DNA of 64,000 bases from Cordia subcordata. Its lineage: Eukaryota; Streptophyta; Magnoliopsida; Boraginales; Cordiaceae. Each line of letters opens with the position of its first letter. The first letter of the stretch is position 1. Location: positions 352,501 through 416,500 of the forward strand of contig JAPTOF010000009.1 in assembly GCA_028554755.1 (NCBI GenBank), in the 5' to 3' direction. This document shows, in pieces, positions 1 to 11,819 of this stretch. The notes under the pieces are model-generated. The model did not search any database, was not told where the DNA came from, and saw nothing but the letters and a program-made list of their open reading frames with translations. The translations under genes and the position numbers were made by a program.

Positions 1-480
1 CCAAACTATTACCTTGATTGAAGTGACAGGAAATGTTGGCATTATGCCAACGACAGTTCCACTAATAGAGTTAGTGGAAATAATATGACTTCATAGGGAT
101 ATCAAATTGTGGAGGACTATGGAGCTTGTTGGACCAATCTTGATCCATTTGGTGAGCCTACTGAGCTTGGATCATGGATATTCTTAGACATGAGGTTTAG
201 GAGCTGGAAAACTGGATGCCACATCGTTAACCTCCTTGGGACTTGTCCACTACTTGGATGATGAGGCTCCACAGTGGAGTGAAGACTCATATATGCAAGT
301 TATAGTGGCATATCTTAAGTGGAAAGATGGTGATTTTGTCACTTTTTGGATGACGAGTTGTATGAAATTTATTCAGTGCTTGGAGAGACTGTAAGGGCCC
401 TATGCCTAAACTTAGATCTTATAAAAGGATCAAAACCTTCAGGTCTTGGCCTTTGAACCAAATTTGTAAGCCTTCGGACT
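1..480 (+). pseudogene. Copia-A gag remnant
   Basis: No open frame of useful length. It is identified by nucleotide similarity to Copia-D gag: shared blocks include the stretch around bases 35-90, the 'ggtgagcctactgagc' block near 150, and 'gatgaggctcca' near 258. Copia-D is cut by Copia-F just after that last block, so bases 270-480 have no partner here and the 3' limit is approximate. The start of the gene lies outside the window. Confidence 0.5.
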
Positions 481-705
481 AGCGGATAATATTATTGGGA
501 AAGTTATCTCATTTTGGAAAGAATAATATTATTAAGAATAATATTATGAAGAATACTATCTTAGTTTAAAATAATATTTCTGAGAATATTATTTCAATCA
601 AGTGTTTATTGTGATTATTATGATAAAAAATAATGTTATTGAGAACATTATTTTGGTGAAATTATTATCTAAATAATATTATAGAGAATATTATTCATGT
701 GTCTC
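481..705. repeat. AT-rich stretch with repeated AATAATATTATT-like palindromes
   Basis: About ten near-palindromic blocks of the AATAATATTATT or GAATATTATTC type are spaced irregularly through about 220 bases. No coding signal is visible. It could be local slippage inside decayed Copia-A or a small AT-rich insertion; no terminal repeats or target duplication were recognised. Confidence 0.45.
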
Positions 706-1488
706 TTCTAATTGGATGGCATGAGTTATATATTCTTAAGAGCCAAAAATTATTATAGCTTTTGTGCTATTGTGTGTGCAACAAAAAGACTCTAGAAAAA
801 CTTACTATTAAGATTAAGTTTTGAAAGAAGGAAAAGTTTCATTTTCCTTGAGGCCAATGTGAATTTTGTTAGCAAGGAATTGCTATCAAATTAAATGTTC
901 GTGAGTGGACTTTGGGACCACTTAGAAAAAGTAACTAATTTTACAACAAACTTATCAATTATGGGTGGACTCCTAAATTTGTTATTGGTTGGCATATGAG
1001 ATGTAAAATAAGTTACAATTGGATTTGTCACTTGTTGCGCATACAACTTAGATGTGGAAAATATTCTGTTGGAGGCTGCATGGATAGTCATGACTATATG
1101 ATTATTCTATTGGAAATAGATGAATTGAGAATGAGAAATTTGATAACAAAGATATATAAAATATATTTTTGATATAATTCGTGTGGCTATCTTTATCATC
1201 ATGTTGTGGTGAAAGATATTTGTATCACAAATGCAAAAATAGCATAGACATTATGAGCTTCATTTAGGGCCACATAAAATCAATTGATTACTATAATCAT
1301 AAACCCATGATAACCAAATGTATTAAGCAATGATGGCTTGGATTTATGGCTTGTAATTATAATGCAATGATGGCTTATAATTATGAAGAGATAATGGCTT
1401 ATGGTTATAGTTCAATGGGGGCTTTAAGTAGGCAAAGTACTTGAACGAAAGGAATATATCAAAATGCAAAGACTTGCATTACATATGC
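706..1488 (+). other. Copia-A interior with no recognisable domain; short degenerate repeats at 1328-1425
   Basis: This is probably the decayed gag 3' part and protease region, judged only from its place between gag and integrase remnants. Near its end, four imperfect copies of a unit like 'aatgatggcttataattat' follow one another with spacing of about 22-34 bases. No zinc knuckle or protease motif could be found in any frame. Confidence 0.35.
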
Positions 1489-1559
1489 TCTTCTAGCAGA
1501 AAGGTTATGGACATTATCATCTCATCCATTTATCCCTTTATGTAATGGACTTTGGTCTC

Positions 1560-2200
1560 CTATATTACGGCACGAAAGATTAGAGCATGTGAATTTTGAT
1601 TCCTTAAATAGACTTGTGAAAATGGGTCTAATGCATAGAGTGGATTTTTCCAATAAAAAAATGAGAAGTTTGGGTAGAATCAAAATTAACTAGAACTTCT
1701 TTCAAATCAATAGAGAGGACTACAATGACATTTGTGACTTGAAGTCTGTGCAAACTAAAGGAGATAAGAAGTATTCTATAACTTTTATCGATGATTGCAT
1801 AAGGTATTATTATGTTTACCTATTTAGATTCAAAGACAAAGCTTTGGATACTTTTACACAATACCAAACTGAGGTTAAAAATCAACTAGGTAAGAAAATA
1901 AAAAATTTGAGAAGTGATAGGAGTGGATAATATGTATATCTCGCTGGAACCAATTATGCTGAACAAGGGATAATACACTAAACGATAGTTCCTTATTCTT
2001 TACAACAAAATGGTATTGTTGAATGCAAAAATAGAACTCTTAAAGAAATGATGAATGCCTTGTTTAAAAATTTAGGATTACATTAAAACTTGTTGGGGGG
2101 GGGGAGCAATCTTAATTGCAAGTCGTGTTTTAAACACACCACAAGAAATTGGAAACAACTCCATAGGAATTGTGTTAGGGCCGATTGCCTTCTTACAAAT
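1560..2200 (+). pseudogene. Copia-A pre-integrase and integrase remnant
   Basis: In life this would insert the element's cDNA into host DNA. The pre-integrase part reads like RLEHVNFDSLNRLVKMGLM. The integrase core follows: the YSITFIDDCIRYYYVYLFRF block (first catalytic Asp region), then IKNLRSDRSG (second Asp), then LQQNGIVECKNRTLKEMM, where the third acidic residue (normally the Glu of V-E-R/K) is kept as E followed by C. In-frame stops interrupt it after RSDRSG, before TIVPYS and after NLGLH. A run of ten G at 2095-2104 lies at its end. The family is clear from motif order; the copy is not functional. Confidence 0.7.
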
Positions 2201-2599
2201 ATTTAAGGGTATGGGGGCTCATTAGCTAAGGAGAAAGGTATTCCAACTCCAAGAATGGTCAAAGAGGGCTAAAGATGATTGCCTATATTTTCATTGGGTA
2301 TGTGTGGAACACTATTGCATATAGATTTCTTGTACACAAGTTAGAAATATCTAACACTTTTAAGAATACAAGTCATAAAACATTGAGTTCTTCAAGACGA
2401 CATTTCCATATAGAGAGTCACGAGAACCAAGTTCTTCTGAACCAAGAGAACTCTTGACCTGTCAAATACAAAGGCTACGACTGATAAACCCAAACATAGT
2501 AAAAGGGTAAGAACTTCTACATCTTTTGGGCCTGACTTTATAACTTTTATGGTAAAAAGCATGCCAAAAACTTTCAAGGAAGCTATGTCTATGACTGAG

Positions 2600-3356
2600 G
2601 CACCTCTTTGGAGGGAGGCAAGGAATAATGACATTCAGTCTATCATGCAAAACCATACATGGAATTGGTAGATTTACCTCCTAAAAATAAACCTTTAGTG
2701 TGCAAATGGATTTCCAAGAGAAAGAGGAAGGCTGATGGATCTATAAGGGCTGGTTGGTTATAAAAGGTTATAGTCAAAAGGAAGGTTTGGGCTACTTTGA
2801 CACCTATTCACTGGTAATTGGAATTACATCCGTTTAGGTGTTAATATCTGTTGTAGCTATATACAACCTAGAGATCTATGAAATGGATGCAAAAACAACT
2901 TTCTTGAATAGGGATCTAAAAGAGGAGATTTGTATGGAACAACCTAAAGGATTTGTTATTAAGTATGTTGGCTTATGAATCTCTTTACGGATTAAAACAA
3001 GCACTCAGCCAATTGCATAAGAAATTTTGTTAAAGCATGCCTACGAATGGTTTTGACAAATATGTTTGATGGGAAGGCATGAATCAAACTTTGTTATTAT
3101 GTAGATGACAAGCTCATTATAGGTTGTAATGAAACAATTATGTCTACTAAGGAAATGCTTTCTTGGGTATTGTATAATGAAAGACATAAGTGTCACAAGG
3201 GTGATTTTAGGCATTGAAATCACAAAGACCTCTGATGGTCTAGTCTTATTCAAGTCCTATTAGGTTGAGGAAATATTGGACAAGGTCAATAAGGGAGACA
3301 ATAGCGCCACAAGAACTCCTCTAAATGAAACTGTGCAACTAAGTAAAATATGGCTA
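2600..3356 (+). pseudogene. Copia-A reverse transcriptase remnant
   Basis: The Copia RT region is recognisable across several frames: the LWREARNNDIQSIMQNHTW block at the start, the YEMDAKTTFLNRDLKEEICM block, an ESLYGLKQA motif near 2975, and the catalytic box CYYVDD with YVDD at 3098-3109. Frameshifts separate these blocks. The gene is cut at 3356/3357 by solo LTR S1 and its RNase H continues at 5230. The stretch between integrase and RT (2200-2600) is the poorly conserved linker typical of Copia polyproteins. Confidence 0.7.
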
Positions 3357-3361
3357 GAAGG

Positions 3362-5224
3362 TGATGTGCTGTGTTTTTGTGTGCGTTTGCATTTTTATTT
3401 GTTTATATTTTGGAGGTGTATTGAGCTTAAATAGTTGCATTAGTGTAGAACTTGTGCTAGATATAGACTTAAGCGTATGCAACTGTATATAGTTGAGTTT
3501 AAAAGGTAAATGCTACATTAAAGGCTTGTTTTGGATATTATAGGTGAGATTGAGGATTGTTTGGAGATCAAAGAAGATGGAGATGGTTTGGGCAAGGAGT
3601 GGAAGCATAACTAAAGATCAAAAGCAGAAAAAAATCAAGTTTGGAGGCTTCCGGACAAAGGCCAAAGCAACCGAAAGCAAAACGGAGCTAAAACGAAGCC
3701 AAAAGAGAGCAAATTGGCACTACTGGAACACTGGCTTTAGAGTACCGGTGCACCGCCTCTCTATTCTGCCAAAAATAGAAAGCAAGCTTCTACTACCAGA
3801 ATAGAAGCCTTTTGGTACTAGTGCTCAGATTAAGTGTTCCGGTAGTCATAGAAATTAGCTATATAAGCCTGCTTTTGGCCATTTTATGTAACAACAAGTC
3901 ATATTCTTTCACACCCATCTTCCAAACCTTAACACCCCTCTCACCAACCTCCAACATGCACACACTCAAACACTTTTCACCTAGATTCAAGCTTGTAATT
4001 AATTTTTAACAATTGTAATTGCAAGATTAAGACAAGGATTTCAAGAGCAAAACTAAGTGTGAAAGGGAGGTTTATCTTTCTCCTTTTATACTTAGTTTTC
4101 TCTATTCTAGAATAGATCTTATATGGGTGATTGAAGCTTGTATTATGGGTTGATTGAGTACTACTTTGCTATGAGATTTTGATGACTTAATATATGTGTT
4201 TGCCTTCAATCCTTCAATGGCTACTTACATAGTTGTCTATGTATTTGTTGATATACCTAGGTGAAAACATATATGCTTAAAGTCTTGATTACTATTTAAC
4301 ACTTCTAAATCATTGTATGAGCATGTCTAGGTGTTTATGTAGTGTTTCCATGAAGTGGGTCTTGTAGCTATGCATGTCTATGTGTGTTTTTACATACCTT
4401 AATATCAATTTTAGCTTCTATGACATACATGATAGATTCTAATGCATAAATTGGTATGACCTAAATATGTCTAAGTGTTTAGGACTAGAATATACTTAAT
4501 ATTCATTCGTACCATGCTCGAGAACATGTATGATGTGTTTTATTGTCAAATCTTGCTTCGTGATGCTATGATTGGTGGTTCTTCACTAGTAACTAGGCCT
4601 AGTTTAGTCTCCTTTGGCTTTAAACCCAATTGACCTTAGGAAGCCTAATTCTTGGCTTTAAACCCAACCAACAAGTTAAAACCTAGGAAAGACCAATTAT
4701 CATCACCTAGGAATGTAATTAGCTAATCCGTGCCCTAGTTTATAAGGACCATGCTATACTTCTAGGTAGTTAGCACCTAGGGATAGACCCATACCGAGTC
4801 TATGGACTATAGGAGCGGTTGATTAGATTCTTAGCTTAGAGCACCCTTCTTGGAGCAAACCATCAAAGTTAATCCCATAGCAAAGTTAGTACCCAAATCA
4901 CCTATAGTTAAGCGGATTTCACCCATTGCCCTATTTCTTGTGTCAATTCCCTTTTTACTTGCTTGTTCTCTCTTACCTTTATTTTCTTTTATTATTTAGA
5001 ATAGTTTAATTTACTTTGAGCTCTCTTTATATCTAAAACGACCAAAAAGAATTCTTAGTTTAACTTGTTTTCTTTCTAGCTTTCAAGGACACACGCTTAG
5101 CTTTTATTCCCCATTTCTTGCCTCCCTGAGGGGTCAACCTTGCTTTTGCACATTAGACTACATGACCTGTGCACTTGTAGGCTTTTAATTAAGGCTTAGT
5201 GCTTAATTACAAAGAGAAGCATCA
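3362..5224 (+). mobile_element. S1: solo Athila-type LTR with perfect target duplication GAAGG
   Basis: The 1863-base LTR begins TGATGTGCTGTG and ends GAAGCATCA. It is flanked by GAAGG at 3357-3361 and 5225-5229, the 5-bp duplication expected from retroviral-type integrase. It aligns along its length with the LTRs of Athila-C and with S2, including the TATATAAG box at 3860-3867 preceded by an ACCGGT-rich upstream block, the paired 'ggctttaaa' repeats near 4620-4680, and the 'cctccctgaggggtc' block near 5120. No internal sequence is present, so it is the product of LTR-LTR recombination. It interrupts the Copia-A RT/RNase H region. Confidence 0.93.
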
Positions 5225-5229
5225 GAAGG

Positions 5230-5870
5230 GTATCTCAATTGGAGTAGTCTTGAATTATAGGTAGATTATTATACATAATGGATGTACAAGACCCATATAG
5301 CCTATACTATGAATAGGTTAAGGAGATACACTAGCAATCTAGGCCTCGCAAATTGGGTTTCCGTTGTAAAGGTCCTGAGATACAAAAGGTATACCATGGA
5401 CTATGGCTACATTATACAAGATATCCAACTATGCTAGGAGGGTTATACTAACATCAATTAGATATTTAAAGACTTGGGATCTATGAGCGGATATGTCTTT
5501 AGTTTAGTAGATGTAACTATGAGATGGAAATCCATTAAACATATATGCTTAGCTAGATTCTCTATGGAATTTGAGTTTATAACTTTGGACAAAGTTGGGG
5601 AGAAAGTTGAATGGCTTCAACAATTCTTAAGAGGATGTTCTATGTTGGTTAAAGTCTGTGGCCATAGTTAATATTTATTGCAATTGACATGGCATAGAGT
5701 GTAATGTATGATGGCAAATACGTCGTAAATGTCATACCATTAAGCAGTTGTTCTCTAATAGGGTTATCACTCAAGATTATGGAAAGTCGAAGGATAAAAT
5801 TGCGGTTTTGCTCACCAAAAGGGTGAACAAGAGCAAGTACCTAAGTTGTCGAGGGGAGTAGGCTTTAACT
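5230..5870 (+). pseudogene. Copia-A RNase H remnant
   Basis: This continues the RT interrupted by S1. GRLLYIMDVQDPYSLYYE matches the usual Copia 'G-L-Y-x-M-D-C-T-R-P-D-I' region. Next come VKEIH, RCKGPEIQKVYHGLWLHYT, and the clear SMSGYVFSLVDVTMRWKSIK and FSMEFEFITLDKVGEKVEWL blocks at 5480-5640, which correspond to the S-T-S-G-Y-V-F and M-E-S-E-F-I-A-L segments of RNase H. Further on KQLFSNRVITQDYGKSKDKIA is recognisable. Several stops interrupt it. From 5870 to 6380 follows a non-coding 3' segment ending in a purine-rich 'tgtggggaaa' that probably served as polypurine tract. Confidence 0.7.
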
Positions 5871-6380
5871 AGATTACGTGTGATTATACTCAAGCACTGT
5901 GGGGGTTTAGACCTCCTTTACCCATTCCTATGGCAAGTAGATAGTACGGCTTGCATGGTTTAGGATAAACTTTGTTTTAATGATTCTTATAGCTTGGGAA
6001 GACCAAGTAGGGTATAATAGGGCACCTCTCATAAAGAATCACCTATGTGAGTAAGGAGGTGCCACTCCTAAGAAAATTGGAGGCTGAATTCTCAAAGTAC
6101 TTATGAATACTAAGAGTTGTCCAGGGCCAAAATGAGCACAACCATGAGACTTGGTAGTAAACAGAGAGATGCTGTATTTATGTTGTTGTCTTGGTTTATA
6201 CTAAAGCTAAACAGTTCAAGACCTTGAGTTTACTAGTCCATGAGTAAATCCAATAGCATTTACTAAGAACGGTTCAAAGCCAACAGCTATCTATCCTGAA
6301 GCAGTATCTTTCTCTAAACTCTCTCTTACAATTGTATATGCATGCATTATGGTCTACTAATTTTCATTCATGTGGGGAAA

Positions 6381-7376
6381 TATTAGTTTATAGTTTTTGA
6401 CATGAAGGTTAAAGCTATGTTGACTGTCTGATTGGGTTGGGACCCGTTGGTCAAATAGGTCAGTACTTGGTCCATTATAGTCCTTGTTCTAAGTAGTTGA
6501 ATGCGGTATATGTACATGTAAAAAATAGACTTGTGGTGAATGAGAAATTAGCTATCAAAGTTGAGTTTAAAATTAATTTGGTTGCTAAATTGGGTTTCCT
6601 ACAGGAGGAAATCCCATAAAACTTTTGTCCACTTTATATATACGAGCCTTTATGTATAGGACCAAGAAGTTACTTGGAAGGAAGACTATGCATAATGGGC
6701 AAAAACACCACACATGTACGTGTGCCTACACGGCACGACTAGGTTAGGTTCGAGGACACTGCGCAGGTGTGGGTTTGGCCTGGGTTATTCGCTCCGTTTT
6801 ATAGTTTTGGGCAAAATTGTCAACGAAAGAATTTGAAGAGCTTGTAACAGAAAGCATTGAAAGCTCAGTTACAAATATGTATATGTTGAACCTGGACACC
6901 ACAATAGAGTGAACCTATACATGTTTGACTTCTCTGGTGGTTACAATCATGTTTTGGGGGACAGTTTTTGCCATTGCAAATATGAGCTTTAACCCATGAA
7001 TTGAAGGTTTTTGATCACTCCACCACAATATATATGCATCCATTCCAGTAAAGCTGAAGATAGAAAATTCTATTAACATAAGTATTTCATTTTCACACAG
7101 TGCATTTTTGTGGAGAGAGTTCTTTATTTACCAATTCGCAAGTTCTTGCTAGGAGTACTACTAGCATCAAGAGGTACATAGCCGTTGTATCTTGAAAGGG
7201 ATATGCCACATCCTTTTAGCACCAGTTGAAGAGGCATAAATCTCTTAAGGACATTGTTTATAAACCTCGGCTATTTTCAGTTATTTTCTTTCTGCACCTT
7301 TTGTTAGCATATTATGAACCTAATAAAGTTTAGTTCCTTTCTTTACATTCTGAATTTCCAAGGTTTTACATATTAT
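6381..7376 (+). repeat. 3' LTR of Copia-A
   Basis: It aligns end to end with the split 5' LTR of Copia-D (33786-34363 plus 47066-47375): both share a start near 'tagtttttgacat', a middle block around 'tatgtatag-gaccaagaag', and an end block containing 'gttcttgct' and 'catagccgttgtat'. The expected TG start has become TA. The end is placed where similarity to Copia-D stops, so it is good to a few bases only. Confidence 0.65.
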
Positions 7377-7863
7377 TTACCAATAGTCTTATACCCTATT
7401 TAGCAATAATTGTTTTACTATTATTTTCGTATTTTGATTCGGTCAAAATGTCACTTCCTTTAATTATTGTTATTCTATTTCTTATTAGATTTTGGCCTTA
7501 TTTGACAACAGTGTTTTCTGTAACTTTTATGATTTTGATTAGGTCAAGAAACTATTTTAATTTATTTATGGTTGTTTGGGAAAATAGTGTTTTAGATTAT
7601 ATTTTAGCGTTTCAATGCCTTGTTGGCTATTTAGTAAATAGGTATGATTTTTAGCTACCGTTAAATAGTTGTCTAGCTAGCTTAATGAACATATGTTTTT
7701 GGTAAAACTAGTTATTATTTATAATAATAACAATTACAATTACAATAACAACAACAACAACAACAACAACAATAAGAAGAAGAAGAAGATTGTTCTTTGA
7801 AAACAACCGTTAACAAGCTGAATTCCATGAAAGTGGCCTTGCAACAGTGTAATGCAAAGTTAC
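7377..7863. other. Spacer between Copia-A and Athila-B, no gene seen
   Basis: AT-rich sequence without coding signal or similarity to the elements around it. It holds one compound microsatellite (listed separately) and may be a piece of pre-insertion DNA. Confidence 0.4.
7747..7788. repeat. Compound microsatellite (AAC)8-(AAG)5
   Basis: Eight uninterrupted AAC units, the four bases AATA (overlapping the next unit by one base), then five AAG units. A direct read of the sequence. Confidence 0.97.
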
Positions 7864-9176
7864 TAATGTGATTATATTTTCAGGCTTATTTTAGTTATTT
7901 TTTGGAGTTAATTAGATGTTAATTAAAAATATTTAATCACTTCATTGTGTTTTTGATGTAGGTAGAAATCAAAGGAAAAAGAGAGCAAATTAGAAGTAAA
8001 ACTTGGAAAGGAGAATTTTCTAGGAGAAAAAAGAAGGCACAAGAGAAGGATGACTTTTGGCTAAGACTTGCCAACAGAATTGAAGGAAAAAGGAAATATT
8101 CTTGCAGGCAAAGAAAAGAAAAGATTTGGAAACAAAATAAAATAAGGAAAGAAAGAAAAGAAAAAGGAAAGCCAGACTGGCCAATAAGGCCCACGTGGGT
8201 CTTGAACTAAAAGGCCTTAGGTTTTGCCTCCATCACACATATATATGGCATCACAGACATATGAAGGATCAGAGAGAGCATCGTGAAGCAGATCAGGCAG
8301 CATACCTTGAGCACCAATAGTTTTCTTTTTCTTTTTTTTTTCTTCTTGCTGTGAGCAATTGAAGACAACTTTAGGCCAAATTTATGGGGAATCTTTTTGA
8401 AACTTTCTCCCATATTTTTTTATTAATTTCGTTGAACATGTCTAAGTAATTTTTTGTTTAGGGTAGGATGACTATGTGATAATTCTTGTTTTAAGGTCTC
8501 AAACTTGGATGGAATATGTTGATGTGTTTTATTTGTATGGTTGATGTTCTTCATTATTTTATTTCTATTATTTCATTATACTTGCAATTGATATTTAATA
8601 GGATACTTTTGTTCAATCAAATAAATATTCTTGTGAGCTTTATTATTAAAAACATTGTACCATAGTTTTCTACACATGATTAATAGATAAATATTCCTTA
8701 GGATTTTAGCACAAATCAGTACTTCGACTAGATAAAGGCCTTGAGAATAGAATTGTATCTCTAAACTAGGATTAGTTTATTGATTAATTTTAGGTGTTCA
8801 ATTAATTAGGCTGGTAGTCTAATTTTCACATCAAAATAGGAAATCCTAAGTTGAGCCTGAAACTTGAATTTCATGTAAGAATCTGATCTCTAAACTTGAT
8901 CCAAAGAAGTTTTTAAATCTCAAATTTAAGTTTTTATTTTTAATTAATTTTTTTTAGTTGTAGTTTTAGTTTAATTTGATCAAAATCAAATTTTCATTTA
9001 AATTATTAACAATCACTCAGGCATTTTATTAGCACCTTTTTGCGAGTTTTCAAAATTTCCTCCCTGTGGATTCGACCTCGCACTTAGTGCACCACACTGC
9101 AACCATTTGCGCACTTGCGAGTTAAAACTTAGCTTAGAATTTGCACTTAATTTCCTAGCATAAGTCAAGCACATCA
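7864..9176 (+). repeat. 5' LTR of Athila-B
   Basis: It spans about 1.3 kb and aligns with the 3' LTR pieces at 18513-18962 and 28816-29693. The 3' copy begins TGATGTGATT; here the matching start reads TAATGTGATT. It ends ACATCA, followed after six bases by the primer-binding site. A block 'cctccctgtggattcgacc' near 9060 is the conserved R/U5 stretch also seen in the other Athila-type LTRs of the window. Confidence 0.85.
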
Positions 9177-9182
9177 AGTTTT

Positions 9183-9200
9183 TGGCACTGTTACGGAGGA
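9183..9200 (+). other. Primer-binding site of Athila-B (tRNA-Asp type, decayed)
   Basis: It reads tggcactgttacggagga, 13 of 18 matches to the complement of the plant tRNA-Asp 3' end as I recall it. The six-base spacer 'agtttt' between LTR and site is the same as in Athila-C. Confidence 0.75.
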
Positions 9201-9465
9201 GGCACGATAAAATTCTAGGATAGGTTTTGTTCTTGCTTAGGTGTTTATTATTATTTTGTTTCTAGTTTTTTTTTAAATCCAAAAAATATATTAAAAAATT
9301 CAAAAAAATTGTGTGCTTTTCTTTTATCTATTATTATTTTTTTGTTGCTGCTTTATTTTTAATCATTTTTCCTAGTTTATTTATTTTTAGTGTCTTATTT
9401 TCTATTATTTAGTTTATTTGTTTAGAATTGTTTTTAGATTAGGTTAATAATTTCGTTTAGATTAG

Positions 9466-10700
9466 ATGGACTTTTAGCGTTTGCTTGGGCGTCGCTCTTT
9501 GAAACTGCCTTTAAAACCTTATGATTGTAAGCCACAAAGAATTTCTCATAGGCATGTGAATCAAATAATCTTACTCAATGACATGGCTAAAGATCAAGTG
9601 AACAATGTGGATCAAAATTAGCAAAACTTGCAAATCAATACAATCCAACCTTTGCAAGGTCAACCTGCTCAACTACCTCTAATGACTCTCTGTCAATATT
9701 TCATCCCAAACACCTATGCGCCTAACATTGCTATACAACTACCTGATTTGGGATATTTCTACTTTGAAATCAAGCATGGTACTATAGTGATGCTACCATC
9801 TTTTTATGGGAGAAGTAATGAAAGTCCAAACATTTATTTGTTTGAATTTCTAGAAATCTGTGCTATAATCCATGTTCAAATGTGAGACTAAAAAATATTA
9901 GGTTGAGACTCTTCCCAATTCTCCCTTAAAGATAACGATAAACAATGGCTTCAATCCCTTTCAAATGGAGCCATTATATCTTGGGATGAGCTTCAAATGA
10001 AGCTCTTGCATCGATTTTTTTCCATGGCTAAGACCACAACACTCAAACCTGATATCATGACCTTCGCGCAGCATGATCATGAGTTATTTCATGAGGCATA
10101 GGAGAGGTTCAATGATCTCCTTCATTAATACCCGCACCATAGGTTTGAGTTACCTGATTTGTTTCAATACCCCTATAAGAGTTTGACTGCATAACAAAAG
10201 ATGATGGTTAATGCCATGAGCAATGGGGGTTTCTACAACCAAACAGCTGATGAAGCTTGGGCTAATTTAGATAGAATTGCGGAAGATTTCTTTCAAAATG
10301 CAGCCTTAGAGAGAGTTGAAAAAACAATATTGAAGCTTTTAGGAAAACTGTGAATAAAGTAGATACTAGTGAGGATCTTAGTGCTAAGATGGATGCTCTT
10401 TCTAGGAAGTTCGATCATTTACTCTCATTAGGTGCCACCTCTACCCCCGCTTAGAATCAAATATAGACTTGTGCTTTGTGTTTTGAGTCTTGTCATTCCA
10501 CATTAGGATGTCTGCCAGCTTGTTAATTTCCAAAGTTCATGGAAGAACAAGTTTTTGCCACCCTAGGTTATTCAAAGATCTATGATCCTTTCTTGAATAC
10601 CTATAACCCAGGATGGCGAGAATCCAAAGTTCTCATGGTAGCAAGGAAATTCAGATCCTTCCTATCCTCAATCCTAATTTTAAAAGTTAAGTAATCATAT
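9466..10700 (+). pseudogene. Athila-B gag
   Basis: Gag forms the virus-like particle and binds element RNA. The capsid-like part is open from 9628 to 9885 (LPDLGYFYFEIKHGTIVMLP, then FYGRSNESPN) and continues in other frames with LSNGAIISWDELQMKLLHRF, DIMTFAQHDHELFHEA and KMMVNAMSNGGFYNQTADEA. A cysteine-rich motif TCALCFESCHSTLGC follows near 10470. The order equals that of the Athila-C gag. Stops replace expected Gln codons at several points, for example before NQI and TCALC. The start is taken as the ATG at 9466 after the leader, which is uncertain. Confidence 0.75.
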
Positions 10701-11400
10701 GCCAATCCTTCTATTTTTTACAATGTGCCCCATATGCCCAAACTCAATGCTTCAAATTCTAATTCTTTCCAATCCAATCCTCCTGCCCTTCCACCCACTT
10801 AGCCTGAATCTCATGACAAGATTGATAAACTTCTCTAAATGTTTCAATCTCAGTAGCAATCTGTAGTAAAGCTAGAAACTCAAATGGGGCAACTAGCTCA
10901 ATATCTGAGTACAAGGGATAAGGGCAAGCTCCTTTCTCAACCAATGGTTAATCCCAGAGGTCTATGTAGCTTTGTGTAAAATGATACTACACAAGAGCAA
11001 GCTATCATGACTCTTAGAAATGGGAGGGTAGTTGACACTAAGGAGGAAAAAATGATGAAATTGAAATGGGTAGTGAAAGAGAATCTAGAGAGAGAGATAG
11101 GCCTTAACAAAGAGATAGGAAACAAATTGATGATGTTGATGGTGATAGTTCTCTTGAGGTTCCTTACCCTTCGGCCTTAGAGTGACAAAAGCCTAAAGAT
11201 GATTTGAGGTAATCAAGGGTTTTAGATCACCTTAGGGAGACAAAGATTAACATGCCTCTTGTGGATGTACTTCAGTAAATTCTGACATATGCCAAAATTT
11301 TGAAGGATTTGTGGGTTAGGAAGAGAAAGAATTGACACATCCCCAAGAAGGTGAGACTCACGAAGAAAGTCAGTAGTATCTATACTAGGGGACTTCTATA
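10701..11400 (+). pseudogene. Athila-B gag C-terminal region, heavily decayed
   Basis: Low-complexity, Gln-rich sequence reading like the Athila gag tail (PESHDKIDKLL, KLETQMGQLAQYLSTRDKGK), followed by an acidic/basic stretch and then the approach to the protease. Frames change several times. There is a matching region in Athila-C at 37600-38350 with the same KLPS/NPR style ending. Confidence 0.6.
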
Positions 11401-11819
11401 AAGTTTAGAGATTTCAGAGCATTTACCATTTCTTGCATTATTAATGATCACAAGGTGGACCATGCCCTTTTAGATCTAGGATCTAGTGTCAATCTCATTC
11501 TCTATACCATGTATGAGCGTTTATGTTTGAAGTAGTTGACATTTATAAATGTCACCCTTCAATTAGTAGATAGGTCTGAGAGGCATCCTAAGGGTATAAT
11601 CGAAGATGTTATGGTAAAAGTGGAAGAATTTCTATTTCTTGTAGATTTTATTATTTTAGACATGGAATCAAGACCTGAAACTAAAAGCATGACACCAATT
11701 CCTTTAGGGAGACCTTTGCTAGCAACAGTAGATGATGTTATACATTGTAGGACTGGTATGCTTAGTTAACTTTTGGAAAATGGAGGATTAAGTTGAAGGT
11801 GGTTGAGGCAGCCAATTGA
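11401..11819 (+). pseudogene. Athila-B aspartic protease remnant
   Basis: This would mature the Gag-Pol polyprotein. The active-site region reads HALLDLGSSVNLILYTMYER (11460-11520), with D-L-G in place of the common retroviral D-T/S-G, as in Athila-C. After a TAG it continues as VTLQLVDRSERHPKGIIEDV and FLFLVDFIILDME, the strands that follow the flap in Athila-type proteases, and ends in PLLATVDDVIHCRTG. It is inactive because of the stop between the halves. Confidence 0.75.

Larger units (their letters stand above)
1..7376 (+). mobile_element. Copia-A: decayed Ty1/Copia LTR retrotransposon, 5' end outside the window
   Basis: Remnants appear in Copia order on the + strand: gag-like sequence, pre-integrase and integrase, reverse transcriptase, RNase H, then a 3' LTR. 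All frames are broken by stops and indels, so the copy is dead. The first 270 bases match the gag start of Copia-D at 47640-47907, and its 3' LTR matches the split LTR of Copia-D. The two are therefore separate copies of one family. A solo Athila-type LTR (S1) splits the RT from the RNase H, so that insertion is younger. The 5' LTR lies upstream of the window. Confidence 0.75.
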
